Assembly: GCA_910585355.1 (NCBI GenBank)
Contig: CAJUDN010000019.1
Span: 1-42,751 of the forward strand
Length of the DNA: 42,751 nucleotides
Direction: 5' to 3'
DNA from: an uncultured Lachnospiraceae bacterium
Lineage (GTDB): Bacteria; Bacillota_A; Clostridia; Lachnospirales; Lachnospiraceae
In this document: positions 8,129 to 15,446 of the stretch, piece after piece
Layout: each line of letters begins with the position of its first letter
Position numbering within the stretch: position 1 is the stretch's first letter
Translations under genes and position numbers: made by a program
The notes under the pieces: generated by a model
What the model was told of the DNA's origin: nothing
The model's input: only the letters and a program-made list of their open reading frames with translations
Database searches by the model: none

Positions 8129-9269
8129 TTTAATCAATATGGCCGGAATCTACGAGGAAAAACGGGATTTGGTTATAAAGGACGGAAAGATTTTTGATAT
8201 TTGTATAAATGCCCTGGATACATATGGCTGTGAACACGATGTAATTGATGCCTGTGGTAATTATGTAACCCCAGGACTTGTGGAACCTCACTGCCGTCTC
8301 GGTGTACAGGAAGAGGTGTTCCGAAACGAAGGGAATGACGCAGATGAAGCCACCGATCCCATTCTTCCCCAGCTTCGCGCCCTGGATGCCATTAATCCCC
8401 AGGATGAGGGCTTTCAGATGGCTTTGGCCGGAGGCGTTACCACAGCTGTGACCTGCCCCGGTGACGCCAATCTAATCGGCGGAACCTGCGCGGTCCTTAA
8501 GACTGCCGGAAGCACTGTGGACGAGATGGTCCGCGTGCCGGAGCTGGCCTTTCATATGTGTCTGACTGATGGTGTAAAAGACACTTATGGGGGAAAGAAA
8601 ACACCAAAAACAAGACTTGGGAGCGCCGCTCTGATCCGCGAAGCGCTGATGCGGGCCCAGAGATACCACGCTCAGTGGACCGCCTCCATAGAGGACCCTC
8701 TGGTGAAGCCGCCGAAATTTGATATGAAGCTTCATTCTTTGATGCGCGTTTTCGATGGCATGCCTGTTAAATTCACTGCCAAACGCAGCCATGATATGCT
8801 GACTGCCATCCGCATTGCGGAAGAATTCGGTCTTACGTATACGCTGGAAAACTGTGTGGAAGCCTGGCTCATTCCTCAGGAATTAAAGAAACATCATGTC
8901 AAATGTGTCATTGGGCCCACCTACGGAGAAAAGAGCAGCGAATACCGCCACCGGGATCCCGTTGCAGGCGCGGTCCTGGAAGAAAACGGCATTGAATTTG
9001 CGGTCTCCACCGGTCATCCCACCATGAATATTGAACTTGCAGCCATTCATCTGACCCTGATGTACAAAAAGGGCTTGACTCCGAAGACTGCCCTGGAGGC
9101 GGCCACCATCAACGCCGCCAGATATTGCGGACTGGAAAATCGTGTTGGAAGCCTGGAACCCGGAAAGGATGCGGATATTGTTATCTGGGACGGATATCCT
9201 TTTGATTATTATACTTCCGCCTCCACTGTTCTCGTCAACGGCGTTGTCGTGTACAAGAAAAATCATTAA
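8106..9269 (+). CDS. Amidohydrolase-like pseudoenzyme, partner of the preceding gene
   Basis: A 387-residue paralogue of the gene before it, alignable end to end, with conserved GSLEPGKDADIVIWD and LMRVFDGMPVKF blocks. The metal ligands of the partner are replaced: H62 of the partner becomes R64, H219 and H221 become T224 and K226, H244 becomes N249, and D299 becomes G303. It cannot hold a metal in the usual way. The fold and length are intact and there is no frameshift, so it is under selection for something other than standard hydrolysis. The start codon lies inside the upstream gene (AGGTGAGAGCA then ATG), implying coupled translation and perhaps a 1:1 heteromer. This is inference. Confidence 0.8.
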   Translation: MLIIQNCNLINMAGIYEEKRDLVIKDGKIFDICINALDTYGCEHDVIDACGNYVTPGLVEPHCRLGVQEEVFRNEGNDADEATDPILPQLRALDAINPQDEGFQMALAGGVTTAVTCPGDANLIGGTCAVLKTAGSTVDEMVRVPELAFHMCLTDGVKDTYGGKKTPKTRLGSAALIREALMRAQRYHAQWTASIEDPLVKPPKFDMKLHSLMRVFDGMPVKFTAKRSHDMLTAIRIAEEFGLTYTLENCVEAWLIPQELKKHHVKCVIGPTYGEKSSEYRHRDPVAGAVLEENGIEFAVSTGHPTMNIELAAIHLTLMYKKGLTPKTALEAATINAARYCGLENRVGSLEPGKDADIVIWDGYPFDYYTSASTVLVNGVVVYKKNH

Positions 9270-9289
9270 CAATAACTGTCATCATAAAA

Positions 9290-9311
9290 AGTGTGCGCGA
9301 AAGCGCACACT
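9290..9311 (+). terminator. Strong GC hairpin after the amidohydrolase pair
   Basis: AGTGTGCGC-GAAA-GCGCACACT is a perfect 9-bp stem with a GNRA tetraloop, 21 bases past the stop codon. It lacks a following T-run, but a tract of five A precedes it, which serves as T-run on the minus strand for the convergent peptidase gene. Confidence 0.55.
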
Positions 9312-9349
9312 CGCGCCGGGCGCGGGCGCATAGCGTCAGATTTCCGCTG

Positions 9350-9373
9350 CCGCCAGGGTTTTTTGCCTGGCGG
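9350..9373 (-). terminator. Hairpin downstream of the P1 peptidase
   Basis: CCGCCAGG (9350-9357) and CCTGGCGG (9366-9373) pair perfectly around GTTTTTTG. It lies 36 bases past the minus-strand peptidase stop and no T-run follows. With the hairpin at 9290-9311 it separates the convergent genes. Confidence 0.4.
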
Positions 9374-9408
9374 ACAACGGGATTTCCATTACTTCCACCG
9401 ATTCCGTA

Positions 9409-10368
9409 TTACAGATCTTTGGCTGCGGGGAATCCATAGGCTGAATCCGCACTCATAACAGCTCTGAGAATTGCCTCGGACATCACCTGAGCCGCCAGGG
9501 TTCCAACCATATCCTGATCTGCTTCCACGTTCCCCGTGGAAAGTGCATAAATGCTGTCCCCGTCGGCGGTTGTGTGAAGCGGACGGATGGACCGGGCATA
9601 GCCGTCGTGAGTCATGCCAGCAATTTTACAAAGCTGAGTTTTTGTAAATTTTCCATTGGTGATAACGGCGCCGATGGTGGTATTGTCAACAAACTTATTT
9701 TTTATCACCTCATAGCTTTTATAGACCTCTTCTTCTGTACTAAGGAATGTTTTTTTGTCATTCCTAAGGAGCCCCGCAACCTTTTTTCCATTTTTCCAGT
9801 CATAAATATCTCCCAGGGAATTGACGGCCACAATGGCTCCCACTTTAAGCTCACCGATCTGAACGGCATAGCTCCCGATTCCTGACTTCATACAGAAGTC
9901 TTTTCCATGGAGCTTACCGACCGTAGCTCCGGTCCCTGCTCCCGCATTCCCGTCAGTATAATTCCCCCGTTCTGCCTGTTCGCAGGCCGCATAGCCCATG
10001 GCTTTATCAGGCCGCACTCTCCAGTCTCCTGCGCCCAGATCAAACAGACAGGACTGACAGATCAACGGAACCTTTGTGATTCCCACATCGAAACCAATAT
10101 TCCTCTCCTCCAGATATTCCATCACACCCCCGGCTGCATCCAGCCCAAACGCGCTTCCGCCGCTTAACAGCACTCCGTGAATCACTTCAGCGGCAGCCAT
10201 GGGCTTTAATAGCTCTGACTCTCTGGACGCAGGTCCGCCTCCCCGCACATCCAGTCCGGCCGACATTCCCTTTTTACAGAGAATCACCGTGCATCCGGTT
10301 CCGGCTTCCTTGTTTTCCGCATTTCCGATTTTAATATTTTCTATTTCCTGGATTTTAATCTCCTGCAT
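9409..10368 (-). CDS. P1-family (DmpA/S58-like) N-terminal-nucleophile peptidase
   Basis: A 319-residue protein of the DmpA/peptidase S58 family (PF03576). Its characteristic blocks are LLSGGSAFGLDAAGGVMEYL (68-87), YTDGNAGAGTGATVGK and DNTTIGAVITN (228-238). In this family the precursor cleaves itself before the nucleophile. N229-T230 is the expected site, making T230 the N-terminal nucleophile; DmpA itself uses Ser. Members are aminopeptidases or amidases on small peptides. The ATG at 10368 follows GGAAAGGGGAAAGGG and is preferred over an upstream in-frame start that adds 38 unlike residues. Its promoter region holds the palindrome at 10533-10560. Confidence 0.85.
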   Translation of the reverse strand: MQEIKIQEIENIKIGNAENKEAGTGCTVILCKKGMSAGLDVRGGGPASRESELLKPMAAAEVIHGVLLSGGSAFGLDAAGGVMEYLEERNIGFDVGITKVPLICQSCLFDLGAGDWRVRPDKAMGYAACEQAERGNYTDGNAGAGTGATVGKLHGKDFCMKSGIGSYAVQIGELKVGAIVAVNSLGDIYDWKNGKKVAGLLRNDKKTFLSTEEEVYKSYEVIKNKFVDNTTIGAVITNGKFTKTQLCKIAGMTHDGYARSIRPLHTTADGDSIYALSTGNVEADQDMVGTLAAQVMSEAILRAVMSADSAYGFPAAKDL

Positions 10369-10532
10369 GACCCTTTCCCCTTTCCATTTTTTGACCGCCG
10401 CAGTCTGTCCCCCATTTAAGGGGCGCAGGGCTGGCTCGAATATGCTCTGCGTCTTCTCGCTCATGGGCTTCCGCGAACACATTATCTTGTCTGTGACATA
10501 GTATGCCCTGCTGGTTGCGCGCGGTTCGGCGC

Positions 10533-10560
10533 TGGTATAATGTTTGTCAACATTATACCA
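10533..10560. promoter_or_regulatory. Perfect 12-bp-arm operator palindrome with -10 box on both strands
   Basis: TGGTATAATGTT (10533-10544), spacer TGTC, then the exact inverse complement AACATTATACCA (10549-10560). Each arm carries TATAAT. On the minus strand this -10 would serve the P1 peptidase; its -35 partner is weak. The site shares arm sequence and spacer length with 1276-1307, so the two promoters probably answer to one dimeric regulator. Confidence 0.55.
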
Positions 10561-10607
10561 TTAATCCTCTAACATGCATATGTTCATTGGTATTTTTTAT
10601 TTTCTCC

Positions 10608-10635
10608 TTGTATAAACAGGAAAAAATGTTATACT
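10608..10635 (+). promoter_or_regulatory. Promoter of the yitT leader
   Basis: TTGTAT (10608-10613), a 16-base spacer and TATACT (10630-10635) precede the small leader ORF. This would give the YitT gene an untranslated leader of about 160 bases. Confidence 0.5.
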
Positions 10636-10645
10636 GGAGAAGGTG

Positions 10646-10714
10646 ATGAAAGTGAAAATCTCAAACTTTGGATTTCTGGCAATTCTCCGGCCAGTACAGA
10701 TAAATGATTCTTAA
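10646..10714 (+). CDS. Possible 22-codon leader peptide before yitT
   Basis: A complete small ORF starts with ATG behind GGAGAAGG and encodes a 22-residue peptide beginning MKVKISNFGFLAIL. It ends at TAA directly in the 5' arm of the hairpin at 10714-10734, the geometry of a translation-sensed attenuator. The codons do not show an obvious run of one amino acid, so the sensed signal is unclear. It may also be a chance ORF in a structured leader. Confidence 0.35.
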   Translation: MKVKISNFGFLAILRPVQINDS

Positions 10715-10734
10715 AGCAGACTTCCTGTCTGCTT
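10714..10734 (+). terminator. Attenuator-like hairpin in the yitT leader
   Basis: AAGCAGAC-TTCCT-GTCTGCTT is a perfect 8-bp stem followed by ATTTTA. It lies about 65 bases before the YitT start codon and directly after the leader ORF stop. The T-tract is short, so it may be a weak or conditional terminator. Confidence 0.45.
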
Positions 10735-10800
10735 ATTTTAATGCTTTGGCAAGTTGAAGGGAAAAAGAATTCATACAGATTAAAAGAAAGGGAAGCTACC

Positions 10801-11667
10801 ATGAATAACAAACAGAATCTCAAAAAAGCTACTGAACTGTTTCTTGTACTCTTTGGAAACTTAATAATGTCTGTGGGTGTCGGGGCCTTTATTATCCCGT
10901 CCGGTCTGATGACCGGCGGCGTCACGGGTATGGGCCTGATTATCTCCCATTATCTCGATATCCCTGTATCTGTCTTTGTAGGCATATACAATGCCCTGAT
11001 GTTTTTTATCGGAGCTTTTTTTCTGGGAAAACACTTTGCTGTCAACACGTTGATTAGCAGCTTTCTTTTCCCCTTTCTTCTTGGGCGTATTGAGACCCTG
11101 ATGACGGCTCCCCTGACCTCTGATCCCCTGCTTTCTGTCATTCTCGGCAGTCTTTTAATCGGCAGCGGAATTGGCCTTGTCATCCGTGCGGGAGCATCTA
11201 CCGGAGGCAACGATATCCCGATTCTTTTACTCAACAAAAAACTGGGGGTTCCCATATCCGCCGCAATGTATGCCTTTGACACGGTCATTCTGCTTTTGCA
11301 GATTCCCTATTCTGAGCTGGAAATCGCCCTGTACAGCATTGTGTCAATTCTTCTTTATACTACCATGGTAGGAAAGACTTCCACACTGGGAAAAGGCCGC
11401 ATGCAGGTCCGCATCATCAGCAAACATTACAGGGAAATCAGTAAAGTCATCCTCGCTGAAATCGACCGGGGCGTTACTTTGTATCACATCCAGGGCGGCC
11501 ACTCTGGTGAAGAATCCTGCGAGGTAATGACCGTCCTCTCCTCCCGGGAGTTAAATCGTTTAAACCGCCTTGTCATGGAAATCGACCCCCAGGCTTTCAT
11601 TATGCTGGCACATATTAACGAAGTCCAGGGACGCGGTTTCTCTTTTGGAAAACAAGAAAACATATAA
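10801..11667 (+). CDS. YitT-family membrane protein
   Basis: A 288-residue protein with the YitT architecture: five to six membrane helices (DUF161, PF02588; about residues 10-195) and a cytoplasmic DUF2179 domain at the C-terminus (about 205-280). Recognisable blocks are GAFIIPSGLMTGGVTGMGLI (30-49) and RAGASTGGNDIPILLLNKK (around 125). Family function is unknown; transport has been suggested. The ATG follows AAAGAAAGGGAAG. It is expressed alone from the leader region and is convergent with the FecR-domain gene. Confidence 0.85.
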   Translation: MNNKQNLKKATELFLVLFGNLIMSVGVGAFIIPSGLMTGGVTGMGLIISHYLDIPVSVFVGIYNALMFFIGAFFLGKHFAVNTLISSFLFPFLLGRIETLMTAPLTSDPLLSVILGSLLIGSGIGLVIRAGASTGGNDIPILLLNKKLGVPISAAMYAFDTVILLLQIPYSELEIALYSIVSILLYTTMVGKTSTLGKGRMQVRIISKHYREISKVILAEIDRGVTLYHIQGGHSGEESCEVMTVLSSRELNRLNRLVMEIDPQAFIMLAHINEVQGRGFSFGKQENI

Positions 11668-11675
11668 TACCATAA

Positions 11676-11703
11676 AAGGCTTCCGGGAAAACCCAAAAGC
11701 CTT
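11676..11703 (+). terminator. Terminator between yitT and the FecR-domain gene
   Basis: AAGGCTT and AAGCCTT pair, with an inner GGG/CCC, and are followed by ATTT. It lies 9 bases past the YitT stop and A-tracts on the left side make it usable from the minus strand too. Confidence 0.6.
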
Positions 11704-11746
11704 ATTTCCGCCTTTCAATACCCGTAGCTGCTCCACTGAATAAAAA

Positions 11747-13318
11747 TCAGCCGCCGCTACTCCACTGAATTGTAATATCTCCTGTAACAGGAACAGTAAA
11801 ATCAACGTCCCAATTTCCGGTATCCGCTGGCTTCAGCCATGGCTCTGTTGCATATTGTCCCTCCTTTACCTGCTGGGTGCCAAATACTGCTCCAAGATAC
11901 ATGAAGGTCACCGTATATTCTGCTGGTTCTGTAGTGTCTTCTGCCGAAGTCTCCGTTGGCGCTTCCGTGGTATTTTCCGCCGAAGTCTCCGTTGGCGCTT
12001 CCGTGGTGTTTTCCGCAGAAGTCTCCGTTGGCGCTTCTGTGGTGTTTTCCGCGGAAGTCTCCGTTGGCGCTTCCGTGGTGTTTTCCGCGGAGGTCTCCGT
12101 TGGTGCTTCCGTGGTGTTTTCCGCGGAAGTCTCCGTTGGCGCTTCCGTGGTATTTTCTTCCGTCTGAGAATCCCCTGAGCTGCTGCTTCCGCCTGAACTA
12201 CTTCCTCCGCCTGAACTGTTTCCTCCGCCTGAACTACCTCCTCCGCCTGAACTGCTTCCTCCGCCTGAATTTCCTGAATCATCAGAGCTGTCGTATCCGG
12301 GGCCAATTTCCTTCTTTTCCTGATCGGATGGGACGGTCTCTGTCATCGCCATGGAAGTTTCCTCCACTGTCTCTGGCGCTGTGGAGCTTTCCTCTGTTGG
12401 CGTCGTCTCAGTCACCCTGCCGGCTGTTGCTTTCTCCCCAGCCACAGTTTTTTTCGTTGTCCTTTCTTTCGTCGTATTCTTTTCCTCTTTTGTGTTCTCT
12501 GCCGCTTCGCTGCTTTTCTCCTGACCTGTGCTCTCTGCCGCTTCGCTGCTCTTCACTTCTTTTCTTGTTTCTGATTCTTTTGATTCTTCCCTGGCGGTCC
12601 CTTCCGTCATCCCTTCTGCGTTCATAATCTCCTGAATCAAATACAAAATATCTGGCGGAAGCTCATCATACTTAATATCCCGCTCCTCTCCCAAATACTC
12701 CGTAAGTTCCCGATTGCTGTGAATAATGACCTCTCTGCCGTTTCCGGTCAACACTTCCTCCTCCATGGTCCCGTCCGGGTAGATAAGCCTCGAAGAAACT
12801 TTACCCTCAAACACAGATACTTTTGTAAAAACCTCACCGTTCTCATCATAAGATACTTCTACCCGGAACATGGTTCCCCGAACCGCCATGATGGAATTCG
12901 GCGTTGTAACTTCATATGTAGAACCGGCGCTCAGGGGATTCCTGATCTCATTGATAATAGCGCCCTTTGTGAGATTAAGTTTTGTCCGGGAATCCTCCAT
13001 GGTTCCCGCAGCTTCAATGGACACGGCTGAGTTCTCCTCAACCATCACATATTTATCCTCATCAAGACGCAGTCGGGTAAAACTTTTCGGTTCAACCGTA
13101 AGCTGGTCACCGGATTCCAGGTAAAGGTTCTCAGTACCGTTGAATTTCCCTGTTCCTTCCCGTTCAATCTCCGCGATTCCCTCTATTTCATAGAGCAGGA
13201 TGGAGCGGTAAGTATCTTTTGTCCCGGACATATGGCGGACTGCCATAACGGTTCCTGCGATGGCTGCGGCCCCTATAACCGCTGCTGCAATTTTCATTGC
13301 TATGGTTTTCTGTATCAT
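11747..13318 (-). CDS. Exported FecR-domain protein with Thr/Glu-rich repeats and InlB-type repeat
   Basis: A 523-residue protein. Residues 5-27 form a signal peptide or anchor. A FecR-like domain follows (about 40-200; PNSIMAVRGTMFRVEVS is the diagnostic core). Then come a long Glu/Thr/Ser/Lys-rich stretch, a Gly/Ser-rich linker, six tandem copies of ENTTEAPTETSA, and a C-terminal segment (YTVTFMYLG...) resembling InlB/Flg_new B-repeats. It is probably surface-displayed, with the repeats as a stalk across the wall. FecR domains elsewhere transmit envelope signals, and FecR genes often neighbour CHASE2 cyclases, as here. It is the last gene of the long minus-strand block. No sorting signal is seen. 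Confidence 0.8.
   Translation of the reverse strand: MIQKTIAMKIAAAVIGAAAIAGTVMAVRHMSGTKDTYRSILLYEIEGIAEIEREGTGKFNGTENLYLESGDQLTVEPKSFTRLRLDEDKYVMVEENSAVSIEAAGTMEDSRTKLNLTKGAIINEIRNPLSAGSTYEVTTPNSIMAVRGTMFRVEVSYDENGEVFTKVSVFEGKVSSRLIYPDGTMEEEVLTGNGREVIIHSNRELTEYLGEERDIKYDELPPDILYLIQEIMNAEGMTEGTAREESKESETRKEVKSSEAAESTGQEKSSEAAENTKEEKNTTKERTTKKTVAGEKATAGRVTETTPTEESSTAPETVEETSMAMTETVPSDQEKKEIGPGYDSSDDSGNSGGGSSSGGGGSSGGGNSSGGGSSSGGSSSSGDSQTEENTTEAPTETSAENTTEAPTETSAENTTEAPTETSAENTTEAPTETSAENTTEAPTETSAENTTEAPTETSAEDTTEPAEYTVTFMYLGAVFGTQQVKEGQYATEPWLKPADTGNWDVDFTVPVTGDITIQWSSGG
11944..12159 (-). repeat. Six 36-bp coding tandem repeats
   Basis: A 36-bp unit is repeated six times without spacers and translates as ENTTEAPTETSA. 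Copies differ by few silent changes, so the array is young or homogenised and may vary in length between strains. Confidence 0.9.
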
Positions 13319-13413
13319 ATCTGCTCCCTTTTACTCCTTTTTAAGAAATACAGTTACTGCTTCATAAATCCCGTCGCCACAGGCGATTTTCAATAAATTT
13401 TTGCCCGGGACAG

Positions 13414-14637
13414 TCAGGGCGCTGAATGGTTACTAAATATAAATGTTCCGTTTCTGGCTGCATAGACGGTACGCCCTCCGGTATCTACGGTATATACGGT
13501 ACCGTCGCCGGATACCTTCCAGGTTCCTTCCGACAGGTTGCAGCTGTCTCCAATATTCATATCAAGAGAATCCCCATCCATAATATCCCTGGCGTCTCTC
13601 CATAAGGGCTCAATTAGTAAGAACTGTCCAGGACTCGTACTGTCTATAAAACGATTATACTCGTCTGCCGAAATCTGACCGGTAATTTCTAATTCTTCCA
13701 GAGGACTGTCTCCAACATTTCCACTCTCCGTAGAGCCTGATAATCCCCATAATCTCCAACCGCTCAGCTTTTTATCCTGGGGTGGCGTAATACTGTCAAG
13801 GGCGCTTTGATCGTTAAGCGGTTTGTCAAACTGTATTGTAATACCTGGCTCACCATTGCCATTGCTGCCGCTATATATCATAGCCCCTGCTGAAATCTCA
13901 TCACTTCCCACATACAGCCACACCTCCGCTGATGTAGCCGCCTCCCTGGCCGCTGCTGCTTTAGCCGAAAGCGCCATATGTTCCGGCAGCTCCGGAACTG
14001 TGAATGCTGGAGCTGTCGTCTCCAGTATCTCCTTTTTGCTATCCCCCTCCGAGGCACTTTTCTCCGTGGAACTCTCTTCCGCAGATGCTCCCTCCACAGA
14101 TGTTTCTTTCACAGAATTGCTTTCCTCTGATTTCTCAGATTCCTTCTCTTCCTCGCCCTTTTCTGAAGCTGTCTCTTCATCTGTTCTCTCCGATTCCACG
14201 CTTTGTCCCGGAGCCTTCCACGTTTCACCTTTTTCAGAACTTTCCACGGCTTCTTCTTTTTCCGATGAACCCACCGCAGTTCCTTCCTTTTCCTCAGAGT
14301 TCTCCGCTGAATCCACCGCAGCTCCTTCCTTTTCCTCAGAACTCCCCTCAGTTCCTTCTCTTTCCACAAAATTCTCCACAGAGCTCCCTGTGCTTTCTTC
14401 CTCAGCAAGCTCCGTATCCTCCGTCTCAGAACTGCTGATTTCCGGACTTTCTTCCGAAGAATTCTCCATCCTGCCTGATTCCGCCGGAATCTGCCTTCCG
14501 TCATCTTCCGCATCTTCACTCACTGCCGCCGCGGCCGATTCAGGCGCATCCTCTACCGCCCCTGCCACCGGAAAAGCACCTATTACCAATGCCAGGACGA
14601 TCCACAGTGCACACAGCCCTTTCCATCTTTTCTTCAC
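13414..14637 (-). CDS. Exported Glu/Ser-rich protein of unknown function
   Basis: A 407-residue protein with a clear signal peptide (positive MKKRWK, hydrophobic core, probable cleavage after VAGA near residue 28). Residues 30-200 are low-complexity Glu/Ser-rich with degenerate repeats of the SSEEKEGAAVDSAENSEEKE type. Residues 225-407 form a more complex, Gly/Asp-containing domain (AEVWLYVGSDEISAGAMIYSG onward) that I do not recognise. The start is GTG behind GAGGAGG at good spacing. An overlapping ATGCGGTGA is out of frame. It sits between the glycosyltransferase and the FecR gene; its acidic stalk could also be glycosylated by the neighbouring GT2, which is inference. Confidence 0.65.
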   Translation of the reverse strand: MKKRWKGLCALWIVLALVIGAFPVAGAVEDAPESAAAAVSEDAEDDGRQIPAESGRMENSSEESPEISSSETEDTELAEEESTGSSVENFVEREGTEGSSEEKEGAAVDSAENSEEKEGTAVGSSEKEEAVESSEKGETWKAPGQSVESERTDEETASEKGEEEKESEKSEESNSVKETSVEGASAEESSTEKSASEGDSKKEILETTAPAFTVPELPEHMALSAKAAAAREAATSAEVWLYVGSDEISAGAMIYSGSNGNGEPGITIQFDKPLNDQSALDSITPPQDKKLSGWRLWGLSGSTESGNVGDSPLEELEITGQISADEYNRFIDSTSPGQFLLIEPLWRDARDIMDGDSLDMNIGDSCNLSEGTWKVSGDGTVYTVDTGGRTVYAARNGTFIFSNHSAP

Positions 14638-14701
14638 CGCATAATCCTCCTCATATAATATAACAACGCCTGCCGCTTCTCATCTGTTCTATGGTAACAG
14701 C

Positions 14702-14729
14702 TCAGACGGCGGGGAACCAGGCCGTCTGA
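14702..14729 (-). terminator. Hairpin downstream of the GT2 gene
   Basis: TCAGACGGC and GCCGTCTGA pair perfectly over 9 bp around a 10-base loop. There is no T-run. It is flanked on the gene side by GAACCGTTAC, a short sequence that also overlaps two stop codons at 37470-37479 and 40796-40805. Confidence 0.4.
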
Positions 14730-14756
14730 ACCGTTACATCCCGCAAAATCAATTCT

Positions 14757-15446
14757 TCACTCCTCCCGTGAAAGCATCAGCCTCACATGTCTCCATCCGT
14801 CAGGAATCGCCCGCAGATGGGAGGGGCCGTTTCTTAAATCCCGCCGCAGTCTCACAGGAACCTGGCAGATCTTCTCTCCTGACTTCGCAAATTTCCCGAT
14901 TATCTCCGTGGCAAATTCCATTCCACCGCACTGAAGTTTCAGCCTTAACGCTTTCTCCCGGTCGAATCCCCTGATTCCGCAGTGAAAATCTCCGATTTCC
15001 ACCTGATACCTCCATCTTCCCATGAGAGATAGAAGAGGAACTCCGAGATAACGATGCAGGAAAGGCATCGCGCCTTTCTCAATTCCTCCCTGATAGCGGT
15101 TCCCCACCACCAATCCATACCCTTCCCGAAGTTTCTCAAGAATGAAACCGCACTGAGAAAAATCATAGCTGCCGTCACAATCTCCCATAATGATATATTT
15201 CCCCTGCGACTCCCGAATTCCGGCAATCAGGGCATTGCCATATCCTTTTTTGGAAACCCTCACCACCCTTGCGCCGCACTCTCTGGCAATCTTGGGGGAC
15301 TCATCCGTACTGCCATTATCCGCAACCACAATTTCTGCCGAAATACCGTTCGTCCGCACGTATGTCTCCCCCTCCTTAATGCACCACGCAAGGCTCCTGC
15401 TCTCATTGAGGCAGGGCATAAGAATCGTAAGTTCGATCTCTTTCAT
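14757..15446 (-). CDS. Family 2 glycosyltransferase (dolichyl/polyprenyl-phosphate sugar type)
   Basis: A 229-residue GT-A protein. LTILMPCLNES (7-17) is the nucleotide-binding start, VADNGSTDESP (41-51) the second strand, and MGDCDGSYDF (87-96) carries the D89-C-D91 metal motif. Its length and order match DPM1/GtrB-like enzymes, which load a sugar onto a polyprenyl phosphate. It has no C-terminal membrane helices. The ATG overlaps the stop of the upstream multi-pass protein (ATGA), so the two are co-translated and probably act together in sugar transfer across the membrane. The acceptor is unknown. Confidence 0.8.
   Translation of the reverse strand: MKEIELTILMPCLNESRSLAWCIKEGETYVRTNGISAEIVVADNGSTDESPKIARECGARVVRVSKKGYGNALIAGIRESQGKYIIMGDCDGSYDFSQCGFILEKLREGYGLVVGNRYQGGIEKGAMPFLHRYLGVPLLSLMGRWRYQVEIGDFHCGIRGFDREKALRLKLQCGGMEFATEIIGKFAKSGEKICQVPVRLRRDLRNGPSHLRAIPDGWRHVRLMLSREE

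Noticed and set aside
11944..12159. Regular 36-bp repeats that could suggest a CRISPR array
   Set aside because: There are no spacers; units are directly abutting, in frame, and code ENTTEAPTETSA in an exported protein. No cas genes are present.
11855..12627. Several plus-strand frames over the FecR gene
   Set aside because: They arise from the repeat region read in other frames and lack ribosome sites and family motifs.
13823..14644. 273-codon plus-strand frame rich in Ser
   Set aside because: It is the antisense of the Glu/Ser-rich exported protein; low-complexity composition keeps the opposite frame open.
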